Below, one piece after another: positions 28,380-36,891 of a stretch of 64,000 nt of DNA. The stretch is from Chloroflexota bacterium (GTDB lineage: Bacteria; Chloroflexota; Limnocylindria; Limnocylindrales; CSP1-4), in NCBI GenBank assembly GCA_021787395.1, contig JAJYLZ010000002.1, positions 95,842 to 159,841 of the forward strand, written 5' to 3'. The position numbers and the translations under genes are program-made. Numbering within the stretch: position 1 is the first letter of the stretch; each line of letters opens with the position of its first letter. The notes under the pieces are model-generated. The model was not told the DNA's origin. It was given only the letters and a program-made list of their open reading frames with translations, and searched no databases.

Positions 28380-28598
28380 GTGACGCCGGACTCGGACCGC
28401 GACGCCGTCCGCGACGCCATTCGCCTGGCCGACCTGCACGCCGCCGCGCGCGGGGCGATGGATCCGGACCAACCGCAGGCGCCGAAGCCGCAGCCAGCTG
28501 TGGGTGGCGAAGGCTCATCCCCGGTGCGAGGTGGCGGCCCGGCGGCACGCCATCCGCCGATGGTGCGCCGCGAGCCGAGCCCACGCCGACCCGCCTGA
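28380..28598 (+). CDS. 72-aa hypothetical at end of complex I-like operon
   Basis: GTG start 8 nt after the nuoN stop: VTPDSDRDAVRDAIRLADLHAAARGAMDPDQPQAPKPQ. Confidence 0.45.
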   Translation: MTPDSDRDAVRDAIRLADLHAAARGAMDPDQPQAPKPQPAVGGEGSSPVRGGGPAARHPPMVRREPSPRRPA

Positions 28599-28707
28599 CG
28601 ACCGAGCCGCGCCCCGATCGGCGGTACCTCTGCGGCGAGCGGCGCGGGGGCTCCCGTCGGCTCGCCGACCGCCGTGGTCGGCGGTGTCGGTGCCGCTCAC
28701 AGGAGGT

Positions 28708-28733
28708 CTCAGCCGAGGCTCATCCCGCCCTCA
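28708..28733 (+). promoter_or_regulatory. class A 11-bp direct repeat (site A7)
   Basis: CTCAgccgaggCTCAtcccgccCTCA, three perfect copies. Confidence 0.7.
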
Positions 28734-28817
28734 CCTGTGGCCTCAAGACTGACCCTGTCGGCCGGAGCCAAGCGGGGACACGAACTGGTGGCCCGAGCTC
28801 CGAGGAGCCGACAGGAG

Positions 28818-29462
28818 ATGACGATGACTGACAAGGGCACCCAAGGGGTCACCTTCCAGGGGGCCGCCCGTCCACTGCTGGCCGGCCTGCTCGCCATTCA
28901 GGCGTTCCTCGGCTACGAGTGGTTCATGTCCGGGTTGTCCAAGCTGCTGAGCCCGGACTGGGTGAGCGGCCTCGGCGACAATCTCACGGACACGGCGAAA
29001 GGCCTGAGCGGCCCCTACGACTCTTTCCTCACCGGCCTGGTCATCCCGAACGCACAGCTGTTCGCGGTACTGGTGATGGTCGGCGAGCTCGCCATCGGCG
29101 CGCTCCTCGTCGCCGTCGCCGTGCTGTGGTGGGCACGCTGGGATCGCCTCGGCGCCAGCCGCCAGTCGCTGCTGCTGGCGATCGTCATCGGGGCTGGCCT
29201 CCTCGCGATCTTCCTGAACGTGAACTTCCACCTGGCGAACAACGGCGGACACCCCTGGCTGATCTCCGGCGACCCGTTCGACGAGGGCGTCGACCTCGAC
29301 AGCGTCATGCCGGTGATCCAGCTCGGCATCTCTCTGGTCGCCCTGCGGTTCCTCCGCGAGGTCCGCGCAGCATCACACCGCGTCGGCGAGCTCGCGGCAG
29401 GCGGCACCGCACCCAGCCGTTCCGTCCAGGGCGGCCCGATCGCCGGGGCGCACACCCACTGA
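28818..29462 (+). CDS. DoxX-like membrane protein
   Basis: AFLGYEWFMSGLSKLLSPDWVSGLGDNL...GELAIGALLVAVAVLWW. Confidence 0.75.
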   Translation: MTMTDKGTQGVTFQGAARPLLAGLLAIQAFLGYEWFMSGLSKLLSPDWVSGLGDNLTDTAKGLSGPYDSFLTGLVIPNAQLFAVLVMVGELAIGALLVAVAVLWWARWDRLGASRQSLLLAIVIGAGLLAIFLNVNFHLANNGGHPWLISGDPFDEGVDLDSVMPVIQLGISLVALRFLREVRAASHRVGELAAGGTAPSRSVQGGPIAGAHTH

Positions 29463-29542
29463 CGACGGCCACCCCGCCGAGGAGGTTCCTCCACCTGCAC
29501 CCACGGCGCCAGGCTCGCGAGGACGAGCCGACTGGCGCCAGG

Positions 29543-29582
29543 GCGACCCCCACAGGCGTACGCCGACGCCTGCGGGGGTCGC
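29543..29582 (+). terminator. strong hairpin (terminator-like, no U tract) after the DoxX gene
   Basis: GCGACCCCC-a-CAGGCG-tacgccga-CGCCTG-c-GGGGGTCGC. Confidence 0.7.
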
Positions 29583-29635
29583 TTCGCTGACCCGGCGAGG
29601 GCGCGTCGGACGCCCCCGGCGAGATCAGCGACCGT

Positions 29636-29650
29636 CTCATTCCGCTCTCA
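29636..29650 (+). promoter_or_regulatory. class A two-copy direct repeat (site A8) upstream of the first response regulator
   Basis: CTCAttccgctCTCA; only two copies in phase. Confidence 0.4.
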
Positions 29651-29806
29651 TGTCGTCCTAAGGTTCGGGCGGCACAGTGCCCATGCGCGGGCACCCGCCC
29701 GGCCGCAGGTCGCCAGTGGCGGCGGCAACGTACGATGGCCGCACCAGCGACGCGCCGCGCGGACCGGGGCCCAAGCGCACGAACCACAGGAGGCCGTCCC
29801 GACGCC

Positions 29807-30490
29807 ATGGCCGAACCCACGCGCATCCTCGTCGTCGACGACGACCCGAAGATAAGGACCGTCGTCCGGCGGGGCCTCGCCTACGAGGGGTACCGGGTGG
29901 TGGAGGCTGCCTCGGGCGAGGAGGGCCTCGACAAGGCCCGGGAGCACCTGCCCCAGCTGGTCATCCTCGACGTCATGATGCCGGGGATCGACGGTCTCGA
30001 GGTGACGCGGCGCCTCCGCGCCGGGGGGGACGAGGTCGCCATCCTGATGCTGACCGCTCGCGACGAGGTCAAGGACCGCGTTGAGGGCCTGGAGACCGGC
30101 GCCGACGACTACCTGGTCAAGCCGTTCAACTTCGAGGAGCTCCTGGCCCGCGTCCACGCCCTGCTGCGGCGGAGGACGTCGCCGGCGGGCGAGGTCCTCC
30201 GCTTCGCCGACCTGGAGTTCGACGTCGACGCGCGGGAGGCCCGCCGCGGCGACCGCCGGATCGAGCTGACCACGACCGAGTACAACCTGCTGCTCCTGTT
30301 CATGCGCCACCCGCGCAAGGTGCTGACCCGCGACGTGATCATGGACCACGTCTGGTCCTACGACTTCGAGGGCGAGTCGAACGTGCTCGAGGTCTACATC
30401 CGCTACCTGCGCGGCAAGCTCGAGGCCGACGGCGAGCCCAGGCTCCTGCACACGGTCCGGGGCGCGGGCTACGTCCTCAAGGACGGGTGA
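29807..30490 (+). CDS. OmpR-family response regulator (RR1)
   Basis: [65 protein letters not shown], winged-helix C-terminus. Confidence 0.95.
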   Translation: MAEPTRILVVDDDPKIRTVVRRGLAYEGYRVVEAASGEEGLDKAREHLPQLVILDVMMPGIDGLEVTRRLRAGGDEVAILMLTARDEVKDRVEGLETGADDYLVKPFNFEELLARVHALLRRRTSPAGEVLRFADLEFDVDAREARRGDRRIELTTTEYNLLLLFMRHPRKVLTRDVIMDHVWSYDFEGESNVLEVYIRYLRGKLEADGEPRLLHTVRGAGYVLKDG

Positions 30491-31893
30491 GCCGCCTGCC
30501 GCGGCTCTCGATCCGCGTCCGGCTCGCGCTGCTTTACACGGGCCTGCTGGCCGCCGCGCTGGCCGCCTTCGGGGGCGGCATGTACGTCGTCCTGAGCCGG
30601 GAGCTCGAGTCCTCGTTCGACGCCTCGCTCGTCGCAAACGCGGAGCACGCCGCCGGGGCGATCGCGCAGGACCTCAACGCTGCCGGGGGCCTGACGCCGT
30701 CGCCGAGACTCGTCTCGCAGCTCGCGTCGACCGGGGGGCGGATCCTCGTGCTCGACCCCTCGGGCCGCGAGATCGCCGACTCGGCGCCCCCCGCGGAGCC
30801 GGCCCTGCCCGTGACCCCCGATGACATTGCTGCCGCTGACCACAACGGCCACTCCATCCATGAGCATCCGGTCCCCGGGGACGTCCTGCGGATCACGGTC
30901 CAGACGGTCCGCGGGCCTGACGCGAGCACGCTCGGGTACGTCGTGTGGGCCGACAGCACGCGCCCGCTCCGCTCGCTGCTCGACACGGTCCGCCTCGCCC
31001 TCTTGCTCGGGGGTCTGGCCGTGACGGCGCTCGCCCTGATCGGCGGGCTCTTCCTGGCCCGCCGGGCTCTCGCGCCGGTCGCCGACATGACCGACACGGC
31101 CCGCGCGATCGCCCTGTCCGGCGACTTCGGGGCCCGCGTCGAGGGGCCTGGGACGGCCGACGAGGTCGGCGAGCTCGCGGCGGCGTTCAACGAGATGCTG
31201 GCCGCCCTCGAGTCGAGCCACCTGGCCCTCCAGCGATTCCTCGGCGACGCCTCGCACCAGCTCCGCACCCCGCTCACGGTGATCCGCGCCAACCTCGACC
31301 TCGCGACGCGGCCCGACTTCGACGAGACCGAGCGGTCGGCCATCCTCGACGACGCCCGCGACGAGGCCGAGCGGATGGGCCGCCTCATCGCTGACCTCCT
31401 CTCGCTGGCCCGGGCGGAGTCCGGGGCCCGCCTCAGCTTCCAGCCCGTCGAGCTCGACGCGCTGCTCGTGGACAGTGTCCGCCGGCATCGGCAGGCGGCG
31501 CCCCACGTGCGGATGTCGGTGGCTGCCGTGGAGCCCGTGGTGGTCGAGGGCGATGCCGACCGCCTGCGCGAGCTGTTCGGCATCGTGCTGGACAACGCGG
31601 CCCGCTACACCCCGCCGGGCGGGAGCGTCACGGCCCGCCTCACGACCCGCGACGGGGCGGCGGTGGTCACCGTCGACGACACGGGGATCGGCGTGGACGC
31701 GGAGGATGCTGACCATCTGTTCGAGCGCCTGTACCGCGGACGCCGCGCGCGGCAGATCCGCCCGTCCGGGACGGGCCTCGGCCTCGCGATCGCGCGCTGG
31801 ATCGCCGACGCCCACGGCGCGACGATCTCGCTGTCGCCGCGACCGGCCGGGGGCACCCGCGCGGAGATCGTCCTGCCCGCGCGAACGAGCTGA
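30487..31893 (+). CDS. sensor histidine kinase (HK1)
   Basis: [23 protein letters not shown]-box, [18 protein letters not shown]-box, HAMP region. Confidence 0.95.
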   Translation: MSRLPRLSIRVRLALLYTGLLAAALAAFGGGMYVVLSRELESSFDASLVANAEHAAGAIAQDLNAAGGLTPSPRLVSQLASTGGRILVLDPSGREIADSAPPAEPALPVTPDDIAAADHNGHSIHEHPVPGDVLRITVQTVRGPDASTLGYVVWADSTRPLRSLLDTVRLALLLGGLAVTALALIGGLFLARRALAPVADMTDTARAIALSGDFGARVEGPGTADEVGELAAAFNEMLAALESSHLALQRFLGDASHQLRTPLTVIRANLDLATRPDFDETERSAILDDARDEAERMGRLIADLLSLARAESGARLSFQPVELDALLVDSVRRHRQAAPHVRMSVAAVEPVVVEGDADRLRELFGIVLDNAARYTPPGGSVTARLTTRDGAAVVTVDDTGIGVDAEDADHLFERLYRGRRARQIRPSGTGLGLAIARWIADAHGATISLSPRPAGGTRAEIVLPARTS

Positions 31894-31935
31894 GCCGGAC
31901 GCGCGGGCGAGTTGGCCCACAGCGCCGCCGAATGT

Positions 31936-31961
31936 CTCACGAGAGGCTCACCTGGCTCTCA
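31936..31961 (+). promoter_or_regulatory. class A 11-bp direct repeat (site A9)
   Basis: CTCAcgagaggCTCAcctggctCTCA, three perfect copies. Confidence 0.7.
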
Positions 31962-31985
31962 GCCTGGCGGGCGACCATCGGGTCC

Positions 31986-32219
31986 ATGGACGGTTCGCTT
32001 CAGTTGAGGATCCCGGTGTTCGGCCTCGGATGCGGCGGGGCCGGCGCGACGACGCTCGAGCGCGCGCTGGCAGCCGTGCCCGGCGTCCGCAGCGTGTACG
32101 TGAACCCTGCCACCGAGACCGCGTATGTGCGGGGCGATGCAGGCGTCGTGGACGCGTGGACGCTGATGCGGGTGATCCACCGGGCCGGCTATCACGCCGG
32201 CCGACCGGTCGACGCTTGA
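31986..32219 (+). CDS. HMA-fold-like protein lacking CxxC
   Basis: LRIPVFGLGCGGAGATTLERALAAVPGVRSVYVNPATETAYVRGDAGVVDAWTLMRVIHRAGYHAGRP. Confidence 0.7.
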   Translation: MDGSLQLRIPVFGLGCGGAGATTLERALAAVPGVRSVYVNPATETAYVRGDAGVVDAWTLMRVIHRAGYHAGRPVDA

Positions 32220-32241
32220 GCGCAGCATTGGGAGCGAGCAC

Positions 32242-32472
32242 ATGCACGCACACGACCATCGCCAGGACCACCTCGCAACCGACCCCGTCTGCGGGATGAA
32301 GGTTGCGCGGGGAGGATCCGCATCCGTCGTTCACGGAGGAACCACGTACTGGTTCTGCGAGCCCGCCTGTGCGGCGACCTTCCGCCAGGACCCGGATCGC
32401 TGGGCCGCGTCGGAACCGCTCACCCACGACCACGCCGACCACGACCGCGCCGGCCACGCCCACCATGGGTAG
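32242..32472 (+). CDS. YHS-domain protein with His-rich tail
   Basis: ATDPVCGMKVARGGSASVVHGGTTYWFCEPACAATFRQDPDRW...HDHADHDRAGHAHHG. Confidence 0.88.
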   Translation: MHAHDHRQDHLATDPVCGMKVARGGSASVVHGGTTYWFCEPACAATFRQDPDRWAASEPLTHDHADHDRAGHAHHG

Positions 32473-32505
32473 CAGCGCTTCGGCACGGCCGGGAGGCGTA
32501 CCGAG

Positions 32506-33699
32506 GTGAGCTCCAAGCGGCGTCCGCAGCGGGGCTCACACGCAACGCCGGCGCGGTCCGTCGCGACTGCCAATTCCGCGCGGCCGCGCGTCGCGAGCCC
32601 GGAATTGGCTCCGGCGTCCCCGGCCCCTGACGCCGCGCCCACCAGCCCCGGCGCCGTGCCCATTGCCGCCGAGGCCGAGCCGCAGGCGCTCGTCGTGTCC
32701 CACAGGTTCGACCCCGGTCCCGGGGGCGCGCCGCCGTACACGGCCACGATCCGGCTCACGGGCCGCCGACGCGGCGTCGTCGGCGCGCCGGGCTCCGAAG
32801 ACGCGTTCTCCACCACCGAAACGGTGGTCGGGGTCGTGCCGGGCAGCGACCCGATGTCGACGACGACGTGGGTCTACGGGATCGCGTCCGGCGAATGGGA
32901 TGTCACCGCCGAGGTCATCGGCCCCGAGCGGGCGCGCGCCGCCAACCCGACTGCGCTGTCGGCGGTCGGATGGTCCTGGCGTCGGTGGGCGATGGTCGGG
33001 GTGGCTGGCCCCGCCAAGACGCGCTGGGCCCTCACGGCCCCGCTGGCTGCCGCGCCCGGGGTCATGACCGGAAGTTTCCTCGCCGCCGCAACCATCGCGC
33101 TGCTGGGGGCCGTCGCCGCGCAGCCGCTGTTCCTCACGCACCACGGCGTGTCCGTCGGCCCGGCCATCCTCGCCTCAGTACTGGCGATGATCATCGGCGT
33201 CGCGGGCGCGAAGGCCTGGTACATGGTCCTGAAGGGCCCGAGCCGCGCGACGCTGCGCGAGGGCTGGTCGGTCGACGGGTTCCTCGTGTCCGCCCCGGTC
33301 GTGGCCGTCGTCACTGGCCTGCTCCTCGGCGTCCCGACTGGCGGGTACCTCGACGCGATCGCGCCGACGATCTTCCTGGCGGTCGCCGTCGGGCGGGTTG
33401 GCTGCTTCCTTACCGGATGCTGTGCCGGCCGCATCACGACAGGCCCTGGCATCTGGTCATCCGATCGGCGGGTCGGCGCGCGGCGAATCCCCGCCCAGCT
33501 CATCGAGTCGGCCGTCGGGGTGACGCTGTCCATCCTCACCTCGGCCCTCGTGCTGGGGCGGGTCGCCCAGGGCACCGGCCTGGTCTTCGTCGGCTCAGTG
33601 GTCCTCTACGCCGTCGTGCGCCAGGGGCTGCTCAGGCTCCGCGCCGAGTCGCGACGGTTCTCGTGGCGGCGTGCGGATCGCGGGCCGGCCGCCGCGTGA
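32506..33699 (+). CDS. membrane protein with C-terminal Lgt-like (prolipoprotein diacylglyceryl transferase-like) domain
   Basis: FLAVAVGRVGCFLTGCCAGRITTGPGIWSSDRRVGARRIPAQLIESAVG; long N-terminal extension. Confidence 0.7.
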   Translation: MSSKRRPQRGSHATPARSVATANSARPRVASPELAPASPAPDAAPTSPGAVPIAAEAEPQALVVSHRFDPGPGGAPPYTATIRLTGRRRGVVGAPGSEDAFSTTETVVGVVPGSDPMSTTTWVYGIASGEWDVTAEVIGPERARAANPTALSAVGWSWRRWAMVGVAGPAKTRWALTAPLAAAPGVMTGSFLAAATIALLGAVAAQPLFLTHHGVSVGPAILASVLAMIIGVAGAKAWYMVLKGPSRATLREGWSVDGFLVSAPVVAVVTGLLLGVPTGGYLDAIAPTIFLAVAVGRVGCFLTGCCAGRITTGPGIWSSDRRVGARRIPAQLIESAVGVTLSILTSALVLGRVAQGTGLVFVGSVVLYAVVRQGLLRLRAESRRFSWRRADRGPAAA

Positions 33700-33720
33700 C
33701 CCGGTCCTGAGAACCTCGGT

Positions 33721-33993
33721 TCAGAGGCACCACTCGGTGTACGGCGTCGAGCTCGACGCCGGTGCCGGCTCGTGGTTCGCCTCGCCCGCGCAGCAGATCG
33801 CCGTGAGCCCGTCGGGGGCGTGGTCGTGGTCGAGCACGAAGCGCGAGAAGCACCCCGCGCAGCGGAACCGCAGGGTTCGGCCGTGGAACAGCGCCGTGAC
33901 GCCCGACCCGGCCTCCACAGGTGAGCCGCAGGTGGCACAGGCCGCCGCGGGCTGGTCGTCGGAGTCGATGACGGCGAGTTCGCTCAGTTGCAT
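33721..33993 (-). CDS. small Cys-rich treble-clef/TRASH-like protein
   Basis: ACATCGSPVEAGSGVTALFHGRTLRFRCAGCFSRFVLDHDHAPDGLTAICCAGEANHEP. Confidence 0.65.
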   Translation of the reverse strand: MQLSELAVIDSDDQPAAACATCGSPVEAGSGVTALFHGRTLRFRCAGCFSRFVLDHDHAPDGLTAICCAGEANHEPAPASSSTPYTEWCL

Positions 33994-34055
33994 GGGAACC
34001 TCTCGATTGCGTCGCACGGGGCATCGCCCCGGGGTTCGAGGGTCGTCCCGCAGGC

Positions 34056-34081
34056 TTAGGCAGCCATGAGGCGGCGATGAG
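34056..34081 (-). promoter_or_regulatory. class A 11-bp direct repeat (site A12) upstream of 33993 gene
   Basis: Minus strand CTCAtcgccgcCTCAtggctgcCTAA; 62 bp from start codon. Confidence 0.5.
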
Positions 34082-34760
34082 GAACCTCGATGCGACGGCG
34101 CGCCAGGTCGCGACCCACCGGTCCGCCCGGCTGGCGGCAGTGGCCACGCCGATCGTGATCGCGGGCGCCAGCCTCGCGCTGCTGTTCAACCCGTGGTGGG
34201 TCTTCCCGGCCCAGCAGCGGGCGGGCGTGGCGGCCCTGACCGGCTACTCGGACGCCGACGTCGCCAGGATCACCGGGTCTCTGATCGGCGACGTGACGCT
34301 CGGGCCGCCCGACTTCGCCGTCACCGATCAAGGCAGGCCGGTCCTCGATGACGCCGAGCGCGGGCACATGCGCGACGTGTTCGGGGTGCTGCGGGCGTTC
34401 GATCTGATCGTCGCGCTCGCAGCCCTCGCCCTCGTCACGCTGGGCATCCGGTGCCGGGGCGAGGGCTCCTGGTGGCGAGCTGTCGGGCGGGCGGTGCTCG
34501 CGATGGCGGTCGTCGGCGCGGGTGTCGGCATCCTCTTCGCTGCCTTCTTCGACGCGGCGTGGCTCGCCTTCCACGAGGTCTTCTTCCCCGGGGGCAACTA
34601 CCTGTTCGATTCGCGGTCGGAGCGCCTGACCCAGCTCTTCCCTACCGCGTTCTGGATGGATGCGGCCACGACGGTCTTCATCGTGGGCGTCTCGATGTCG
34701 CTCGCGGTGTGGATCGGCACGCGGTACATCGCCTCGAGAATCGAGGGCCATCCCGACTGA
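34077..34760 (+). CDS. DUF1461-type (TIGR01906-like) integral membrane protein
   Basis: LLFNPWWVFPAQQRAGV...FDAAWLAFHEVFFPGGNYLFDSRSERLTQLFPTAFW. Confidence 0.8.
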   Translation: MRNLDATARQVATHRSARLAAVATPIVIAGASLALLFNPWWVFPAQQRAGVAALTGYSDADVARITGSLIGDVTLGPPDFAVTDQGRPVLDDAERGHMRDVFGVLRAFDLIVALAALALVTLGIRCRGEGSWWRAVGRAVLAMAVVGAGVGILFAAFFDAAWLAFHEVFFPGGNYLFDSRSERLTQLFPTAFWMDAATTVFIVGVSMSLAVWIGTRYIASRIEGHPD

Positions 34761-34782
34761 GGGAGCCTCGAGGGCCGCAAGT

Positions 34783-34808
34783 CTCAGCATGGACTCATGC
34801 TGCGCTCA
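34783..34808 (+). promoter_or_regulatory. class A 11-bp direct repeat (site A10), no recognizable ORF downstream
   Basis: CTCAgcatggaCTCAtgctgcgCTCA, three perfect copies. Confidence 0.7.
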
Positions 34809-34996
34809 GCGTGCGCGCCGACGCTCACGACAGCCCTTCCCCCCAGGGCGTCAGGTCCCCTGAGCAGTCGTCACGTTGGGCGGCCGGGGCCTGTAGACCC
34901 GGACGTGCCCGGCCTCCCCCCGGGCCGCCGTCCACGCGGCTCCTGCGATGGGCCGCCAAGCGGGCGGGATCCGCCTCGGTGTGGATCCCGCCCGCT
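34809..34996 (+). ncRNA. candidate regulated small RNA (or leader) between site A10 and a terminal hairpin
   Basis: No plausible CDS; ends in AGCGGGCGGGATCC-gcctcggtgt-GGATCCCGCCCGCT. Confidence 0.4.
34959..34996 (+). terminator. 14-bp perfect stem hairpin, 10-nt loop
   Basis: Left arm 34959-34972, right arm 34983-34996. Confidence 0.65.
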
Positions 34997-35042
34997 GACT
35001 ATTCCCCGCCCGCGACGCCCTTGGCGACCGGGCCGCCACTTC

Positions 35043-35079
35043 CTCATGGATCGCTCAGACCGCGCTCATCAGGGATTCA
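35043..35079 (+). promoter_or_regulatory. class A 11-bp direct repeat (site A11), four copies
   Basis: CTCAtggatcgCTCAgaccgcgCTCAtcagggaTTCA. Confidence 0.72.
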
Positions 35080-35144
35080 GCCCCGAGCGGTGAACTCCGG
35101 CATGGGCCACCTAGGGCCGGGCATCGCAACAGGAGACGACAGAC

Positions 35145-35231
35145 ATGGCCAGCCCCGCAGTCGCAGCGCTCATGCGCCGGGGGTTCATGTCGTCCTTCGC
35201 ATGCGGTGCTCGCGGCAAGGAGCAGCGCTGA
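35145..35231 (+). CDS. 28-aa small ORF translationally coupled (TGATG) to the next gene
   Basis: aggagacgacagacATG; MASPAVAALMRRGFMSSFACGARGKEQR*; stop overlaps the ATG at 35231. Confidence 0.4.
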   Translation: MASPAVAALMRRGFMSSFACGARGKEQR

Positions 35232-35770
35232 TGCGCCGCATCCTGGCCGCCGCGGGCGCGCTGGCCGCCCTCGTGATCCCCCTCGGCATCGTCACCGGGT
35301 ACACCGGGAGCGGCCAGGCATCTGTCCAGGTCGAACCCGCGTCAATCGACGCCGGCGCAACCGTCGTCTTCGCCGGCACCGGTCTGCGGCCCGACAGCGA
35401 CCGCGACCTCGTACTCGCCGGGGACGGCATGGTGATCGACTTCGGGGTTATCAAGACCGACGCCACCGGGACGTTCAGCAAAGAGCTCCACATCCCCGGC
35501 CATGTCCCGAACGGGACCTTCGAACTCCGCGCCGTCGGTGATGAGACGCTGACCGTCCCGCTGCAGATCGCAGGCACCGCCGCGGGGGATGGCGGGGCGA
35601 CGAGCGCCGCCCAGGCCGCCGTCGGACGCTCGACGTCCGGGCTCGAGTCGGCCGCCTTCCTCGGGACGATCCTCGCGCTGGCCGTCGCGGGCGGCCTCGT
35701 GGCGTGGAAGGCCGAGCGGCTCAACCGGACGATCCAGGCCTCCCGGACGCTCCGCGAGACATTGAGGTGA
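35231..35770 (+). CDS. secreted/membrane-anchored Ig-like protein, paralog of 8398..8907
   Basis: VEPASIDAGATVVFAGTGLRPDSDRDLVLAGDGMVIDFG...GTFELRAVGDETLTVPL, C-terminal TM. Confidence 0.7.
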   Translation: MRRILAAAGALAALVIPLGIVTGYTGSGQASVQVEPASIDAGATVVFAGTGLRPDSDRDLVLAGDGMVIDFGVIKTDATGTFSKELHIPGHVPNGTFELRAVGDETLTVPLQIAGTAAGDGGATSAAQAAVGRSTSGLESAAFLGTILALAVAGGLVAWKAERLNRTIQASRTLRETLR

Positions 35771-36891
35771 ATGGCGTGCGCGGCGGGACGGGCCCCGGCC
35801 CCGGACACCCGTCGGCCGCCACAACAGGACAGGCGCGCTCGCTGCTGGTTCCGGGAGCGATCGCCTTCGTCCTGATCGCGACCGTCTATATGCCAACCCA
35901 CCCCAGCGGGTCAGCGGGGCAGGCCCTTCTCGGCGCGATCGCGGGCCTGTACGTGGTGGGAATGGCGGTCATCCTGCCCCGCGTTACGCGCGTCCTGATC
36001 CTCGGGGGCCGGCGCGTCGCCGCCGACGCGCCGTTCCTGCGGCCGGGCCTCCTGGCGTCGGGGGCCTCGCCCGCTCGGCGGTTGGTTGCTGTCGCATCCG
36101 GCGCGGTCGTGTCCGGGGCGCTCGCGGTAGCGGCCGCGGCGGCGACCTCCGGCACCGACGTCCGGAGCTACCAGCACGCGATTGGCTCGCTGGCGGTGCT
36201 CGCGAACCTCGGACTCCTGCTCGCCACCATCGTCCCGATGCCCGGACTCGCGGGATGGGAGGCTGTCGAGGCTATCACCGAGGCCAGGTGCTCGAACACC
36301 GACCACCACGCGGCGCACGCGGCGCGGGCGGCCAAGGCGGTGGCCGTCGCCCTCGCCGTCCTGCTCGCCCTGGGCGCGGCCCTGATCGGCGACCCGATGC
36401 TCGCCGCACTGGGGATCCTGGCCGCGGCGACCGTCTGGGCACAGGCGGAGGCAGTCCGACGCATCGACATCGTCGAGCGGTTCTTCGCGAGCCACACGGC
36501 GTCCCAGCTCGCCCACCCCGTGAACGCCGTGCGGCGAGCCGACGAGCAGATCGGCGACCTGACCTCGGATGCTCGGGCCTCGACGTCCCTCGTGGTCGAC
36601 GGCGCCGGGCTCTTCGTGGGCGCCATCGGCCCGCGCCAGATGCGGGCGGCGGCCGCGCGGCCGGCCGCGCGGTGCGGTGACGCGATGGTGCCGGCCAGGA
36701 CGCTCCGGATCGCACAGGCCAACGACGGCGCCGCCGACATCGCCACCGACCTCGAGGTCGCTGGGATCGTGCTGGTCCGCGGCGACCCCAGGTACGGTGC
36801 GGTGGAGGCGGACGATGTGATCGCGCAGATGCGGGCGTGGGCGGACGCCGACGCCCTCGCGACGCGCCAGGCGCACGGCACGGCCGCATGA
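35767..36891 (+). CDS. site-2-protease-like membrane protein without HExxH (putative pseudoprotease)
   Basis: GTG start; ANLGLLLATIVPMPGLAGWEAVEAI aligns by eye with the S2P N...P-L-D-G-G region; no HExxH; soluble C-terminus. Confidence 0.45.
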   Translation: MNGVRGGTGPGPGHPSAATTGQARSLLVPGAIAFVLIATVYMPTHPSGSAGQALLGAIAGLYVVGMAVILPRVTRVLILGGRRVAADAPFLRPGLLASGASPARRLVAVASGAVVSGALAVAAAAATSGTDVRSYQHAIGSLAVLANLGLLLATIVPMPGLAGWEAVEAITEARCSNTDHHAAHAARAAKAVAVALAVLLALGAALIGDPMLAALGILAAATVWAQAEAVRRIDIVERFFASHTASQLAHPVNAVRRADEQIGDLTSDARASTSLVVDGAGLFVGAIGPRQMRAAAARPAARCGDAMVPARTLRIAQANDGAADIATDLEVAGIVLVRGDPRYGAVEADDVIAQMRAWADADALATRQAHGTAA

